The translations under genes were made by a program, and so were the position numbers. From Chlorops oryzae (taxonomy: Eukaryota > Arthropoda > Insecta > Diptera > Chloropidae), in the NCBI GenBank assembly GCA_020466095.1, contig CM035807.1:84344241-84408240 (forward strand): DNA of 64,000 nucleotides. The letters are read 5' to 3'. Positions 60,684 to 64,000 of the stretch are shown here, piece after piece (the stretch's first letter is position 1; each line of letters opens with the position of its first letter). The notes beneath the pieces are model-generated. The model searched no databases, was not told where the DNA came from, and was given only the letters and a program-made list of their open reading frames with translations.

Positions 60684-61163
60684 ATGTCTGGAATTGCTAT
60701 AACGCGTTTGGGTGAGGAAAGAAAGGCCTGGCGTAAGGATCATCCGTTTGGTTTCGTTGCGCGTCCTTCAAAGAATCCCGATGGAACGTTGAATTTAATG
60801 ATTTGGGAATGTGCTATACCTGGCAAGAAGGGTACTCCATGGGAAGGTGGACTGTACAAGCTGCGAATGATCTTTAAAGATGATTACCCCACTTCTCCAC
60901 CAAAATGCAAATTCGAACCACCTCTCTTCCATCCAAACGTCTACCCATCGGGCACAGTATGCCTCTCATTGCTGGATGAGGAAAAAGATTGGCGTCCCGC
61001 CATTACCATCAAACAGATATTATTGGGAATTCAAGATCTGCTGAATGAGCCTAATATAAAAGATCCAGCGCAGGCCGAAGCGTATACTATTTATTGTCAG
61101 AATCGATTGGAATATGAAAAGCGAGTACGCGCTCAGGCACGTGCTATGGCAGCAACGGAGTAG
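60684..61163 (+). CDS. lwr: SUMO-conjugating enzyme E2, Ubc9 (lesswright)
   Basis: Complete intronless reading frame of 159 residues. Ubc9 takes SUMO from the E1 enzyme as a thioester and passes it to target lysines, mainly in the nucleus. [20 protein letters not shown], the HPN tripeptide in [12 protein letters not shown], and the active-site Cys93 within [10 protein letters not shown] are all in place, as are the Ubc9-specific insert around EEKDWRPA and the C-terminal [13 protein letters not shown] helix. The start was chosen by exact family length; the frame is open 26 codons further upstream, but that part is a CAACAA-rich leader. Residues are almost identical to the Drosophila protein. 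A 3' AATAAA occurs near 61724. Confidence 0.97.
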   Translation: MSGIAITRLGEERKAWRKDHPFGFVARPSKNPDGTLNLMIWECAIPGKKGTPWEGGLYKLRMIFKDDYPTSPPKCKFEPPLFHPNVYPSGTVCLSLLDEEKDWRPAITIKQILLGIQDLLNEPNIKDPAQAEAYTIYCQNRLEYEKRVRAQARAMAATE

Positions 61164-61770
61164 TGTAGAGCCCATGCAATTGAGCAGACGTAAGCGGAAA
61201 TGCGATCGGAAGTTTCTCAAGCACACATACATTATTTTAATTTAAGAGGAGGCATTTCCACATTTTATAAAATATAACAAGTTTCTTTTTCTACATGTTT
61301 CCGTTAGTTCTATGCAAAATATCATAATTTATGAATAACAAACCTCCAGAGGTCAATCGCAATTAGTATTTTACGAAAATTGCTCTGGCAGGGATGTCCC
61401 TAAACATTATCAATAAGCGCATAGGTCTAGATGCATACGCAAATATGAAACTTTAATTTTATATACATAAAGTACTCTAAATTAAACAAAATGTCTTAAA
61501 AAATCAAATCGCATTTATGTATATCTCCTCCAAGCAAGGTTCGCTGAGTACACATGGTCATTATGGTAAATATCATTTGAAAAAAAAAAAATAGTGACGC
61601 TATCTCTCGCTTTTTATAATAGAACGTGAAAACAGTAATAAAAACCTTACGTAATTAATGGACCGCCCCTAATTAGAAAAACGTAAGTGCATATACATAG
61701 ATGCTCTCAGTACTAATGTCCAGAATAAATATGAGGAAAATGGTAGAAAAACAAATCACGCGTACGGATA

Positions 61771-62340
61771 GAGTGCTTGACCTCCATACAATTTTTGGTA
61801 AATGATAGAAGGAGTTGCCCTAGATTCGTTCAAATTCGGACCATAGCTTACTGTTGTGCCCCACATTTGGAAAAGTTGAACTTCGTAACGCTGCCATGCC
61901 TACTTTTTGTGCTACGCCCACCCAAAGTTGGCAAACGTTTTTTCACGTTCGCGTCTTAAGTCTTTGCTCTTTTTCACTCGCAAAAGGTGCTTGAGCTCCA
62001 TACATTTCTTGGTAAATGATAGAAGGAGTTGTCCTAGAGCAATGAAATTTGGCACGGACGTTTCTTTGCAAATATCTATGAAATTCCAAAAACAATTTTC
62101 GAAATCAAACCACCCCAACTCCCCCAAACACGAAATGGGATGGACCCAAATTCTACAATTTTGAACCCACAGTGTTCAAATTCGGAACATAACTCACTGT
62201 TGTGCCCCAAAGATGGAAAAGTTTAACTTCGTAACGCTGCCACGCCTACTTTTTGTGCTACGCCCACTCAAACGTGTTCTCACGTTCGCGTCTTAAGTCT
62301 TTGCTCTATCTATTTCGATTTATAGCAAAGCTGTCTGCTC
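61771..62340. repeat. tandemly duplicated segment of about 210-350 bp
   Basis: TTGACCTCCATACA / TTGAGCTCCATACA, GGTAAATGATAGAAGGAGTT, GTTCAAATTCGGA, CTACTTTTTGTGCTACGCCCA and CGCGTCTTAAGTCTTTGCTC each occur twice in the same order. Outside them, AAAAC-GTAATAAAAA stretches flank the block (about 61630 and 62368). Probably part of a non-autonomous element. Confidence 0.65.
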
Positions 62341-62425
62341 AAAGACTTAAGACGCTAACGTTAAAACTGTAATAAAAATCGTACGTTATTAACGGACAGC
62401 CAATTACGCCATTTTCAGATTAATG

Positions 62426-62807
62426 GCCTATACTGAGATATGCAGTAAGTAAAGCGCCCACAAGAAATACGTGCAAAAGAAATTGAAAAGTACTTCGAAG
62501 TAAATACTTTACTTTCGCTTATACTGAGATGTCAAGTAATCAAGTGCGCAGGGTTGCAGGCGACTTTCCTGGTTTACTTCGCCATAGAAATGAACATGTC
62601 CATTTTTTGTGCGAAGTAAATGCCAGGACAGCTGATTGCGGCACATTTTTCAAAGTAAATACTGACACCGACTTCGAAGGTGTTAAATTATTGGCATACT
62701 TTAAAGAATTAAGGGAGCGTGAATATAGTTGTCTCTCTCAAACTTTACGACGTTGTAGCATATAGGCTCCTAATGTGCAAGTAGTTACTGCATATCTCAG
62801 TATAGGC
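62426..62807. mobile_element. inverted-repeat element, GCCTATACTGAGAT ends
   Basis: About 380 bp with termini GCCTATACTGAGATATGCAG and its reverse complement. Contains a 78-codon plus-strand frame (62529-62765) without recognisable similarity, probably chance. Confidence 0.7.
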
Positions 62808-62850
62808 TCTAAGGGTGGCAGTTACCAAAAAGTTTAAGCTAAGGCTAAAT

Positions 62851-63380
62851 GGGTCTATGAAATAACTCCCACGAAATAAGCCCCACTTTTAAAAACGAAA
62901 TAAGTCCCACCAAAAATTGCTATTTTGAATTTGGGAGTTATTTCGTTTTTAAAAGTAGGACTTATTTCGTCAATTGGTGGGACTTATTTCGTTACGCGTT
63001 TTTATTTTAAGTGGGACTTAATTCGTTTTGAGTGGGAATAAATTCGTTTTGTAAAGTGGGAGTTATGGCTTTATTTCTCATTTTTTTCTTATGCAAAAAG
63101 TTATATATTGGACATTTCGTAAAAGGGACAACCATAATTTTTGTCCTTATCTCTCATGGCTCTCCTTTTTTGTTTATTAATTACTTTATACTTACTATAA
63201 TAAAAAAACTTTAAAGAAATGTGTACAAATAGGTACCGAATATATTATTCAAGGGGGAGTTATTTCATTTTGAGTGGGAGTTATTTCATTTCAAGTAAAT
63301 TTTTAAATCATTTCATTTTGGTGGGACTTATTTCGTTTTCAAAAGTGGGACTTATTTCGTGGGAGTTATATCATAGACCC
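62851..63380. mobile_element. MITE with 8-bp TSD and internal GGGACTTATTTCG repeats
   Basis: 530-bp element, ends GGGTCTATGAAATAACTCCC and nearly its reverse complement, flanked by a perfect 8-bp duplication GGCTAAAT (62843-62850 and 63381-63388). The motif GTGGGACTTATTTCGTTTT and variants recur many times inside, in both orientations. No transposase. Confidence 0.85.
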
Positions 63381-63388
63381 GGCTAAAT

Positions 63389-64000
63389 GTTAATCTTTCG
63401 AAGTAAAAGTGGTAGTTACCAAGTCAAATTAAACCGGTCTTAGAGAATTCGATATTCGAAAATGTGCTGCCACATTTTTAAATTTAAGCCCAAAAAATAT
63501 GGTTTTTGCTATTTTCGAACACTCTTTCAAACCAGACCTGTTAAATCCCGATTAAGATTAATAATCATGAATTATTGTTCTTTTTTTAATCCATAATCAT
63601 TATTAATTTAACTTCTTGAAATTTTTGATTATTAATGATTGCGATTACCAAATAATCGTGAAATAATCAGGACTATTTCAGATTAATGAAAAAAATCAGA
63701 AAAAATCAAAAAATAATCAAAAAAAATAATCCCGATTAATTTTAGATTATTTTTGAATATTTTTGATTTTTTTTTATTATTTTTGATTTTTCCTGATTAT
63801 TTTTGGGTTTTTTGATTTTTTTTTGATTACTTTTGATTTGTTCTGATTTTTTTTATTAATTTTAATTATTTTCAATTTGTATATGAATAACATCGTTTTT
63901 CCAAAGTTTCCCTATAGTCCGTGGGACCGGCAACGGACAAGTGAATTCACCGGCCACCTGTGGTTAGGACCACCCCTCGTCAAACCACCGGCAATACTTT
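63389..64000. other. unassigned 3' end of window
   Basis: 63540-63890 is dominated by irregular GATTATTTTTGATT / AATAATC runs. The last 100 bp are GC-richer (GGACCACCCCTCGTCAAACC) and differ in composition, possibly the edge of another element. No gene seen. Confidence 0.5.

Noticed and set aside
60684..61163. Ubc9 as a processed retropseudogene because it has no introns
   Set aside because: Frame, length and all catalytic residues are intact, no poly(A) tract or target duplication is seen, and a DRE-bearing upstream region is present.
62529..62765. 78-codon ORF inside an inverted-repeat element as a transposase
   Set aside because: Too short, no catalytic motif, and the element is only about 380 bp.

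Overview
The window comes from the nuclear genome of a higher (schizophoran) fly. A SUMO-conjugating enzyme very close to Drosophila Ubc9/lesswright, a full ortholog of Drosophila tweek (BLTP1/KIAA1109), short AT-rich introns with GTAAGT donors, and a dense load of small inverted-repeat DNA transposons all fit this. No bacterial, organellar or viral gene was seen.

Region 1 (1-13758) is one block of an 11-bp tandem repeat, unit GAAGGCTATAC and variants. It reads in + orientation before a 100-base assembly gap (7045-7144) and in - orientation after it. About every 1.0-2.0 kb the array is broken by a unique spacer of about 190 bp (seven copies). Each spacer carries a TATA box and a TCAGT initiator, and in six of seven copies the TATA start lies exactly 32 bp from the initiator A. 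The promoter always points so that the G-rich, stop-poor strand would be transcribed. This promoter-bearing, higher-order satellite is the most unusual object here.

Region 2 (13759-19100) holds no intact gene: small inverted-repeat elements, among them a hAT-type MITE with a clean 8-bp target duplication, and a decayed non-LTR retrotransposon endonuclease fragment.

Region 3 (19152-22817, minus) is an eight-exon coiled-coil gene resembling the CCDC183 / outer-dynein-arm docking group. Its second intron is filled by foldback elements.

Region 4 (24415-57870, minus) is tweek. I resolve 30 coding exons for a protein of about 5,160 residues, a bridge-like lipid transfer protein with an N-terminal membrane anchor. 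Its introns hold many MITEs, a Tigger-like remnant, a LINE reverse-transcriptase remnant, and a complete oppositely oriented nested gene (42182-42923) for a secreted, cysteine-poor protein with an RKKR processing site.

Region 5 (57871-64000) holds a tRNA-derived SINE, the intact Ubc9 (lwr) gene on the plus strand with a perfect DRE motif upstream, and several further non-autonomous elements, one with a clean 8-bp target duplication.

The reading frames of both large genes need six single-base corrections. All six can be made in short G or C runs, which suggests residual long-read indels rather than gene decay.
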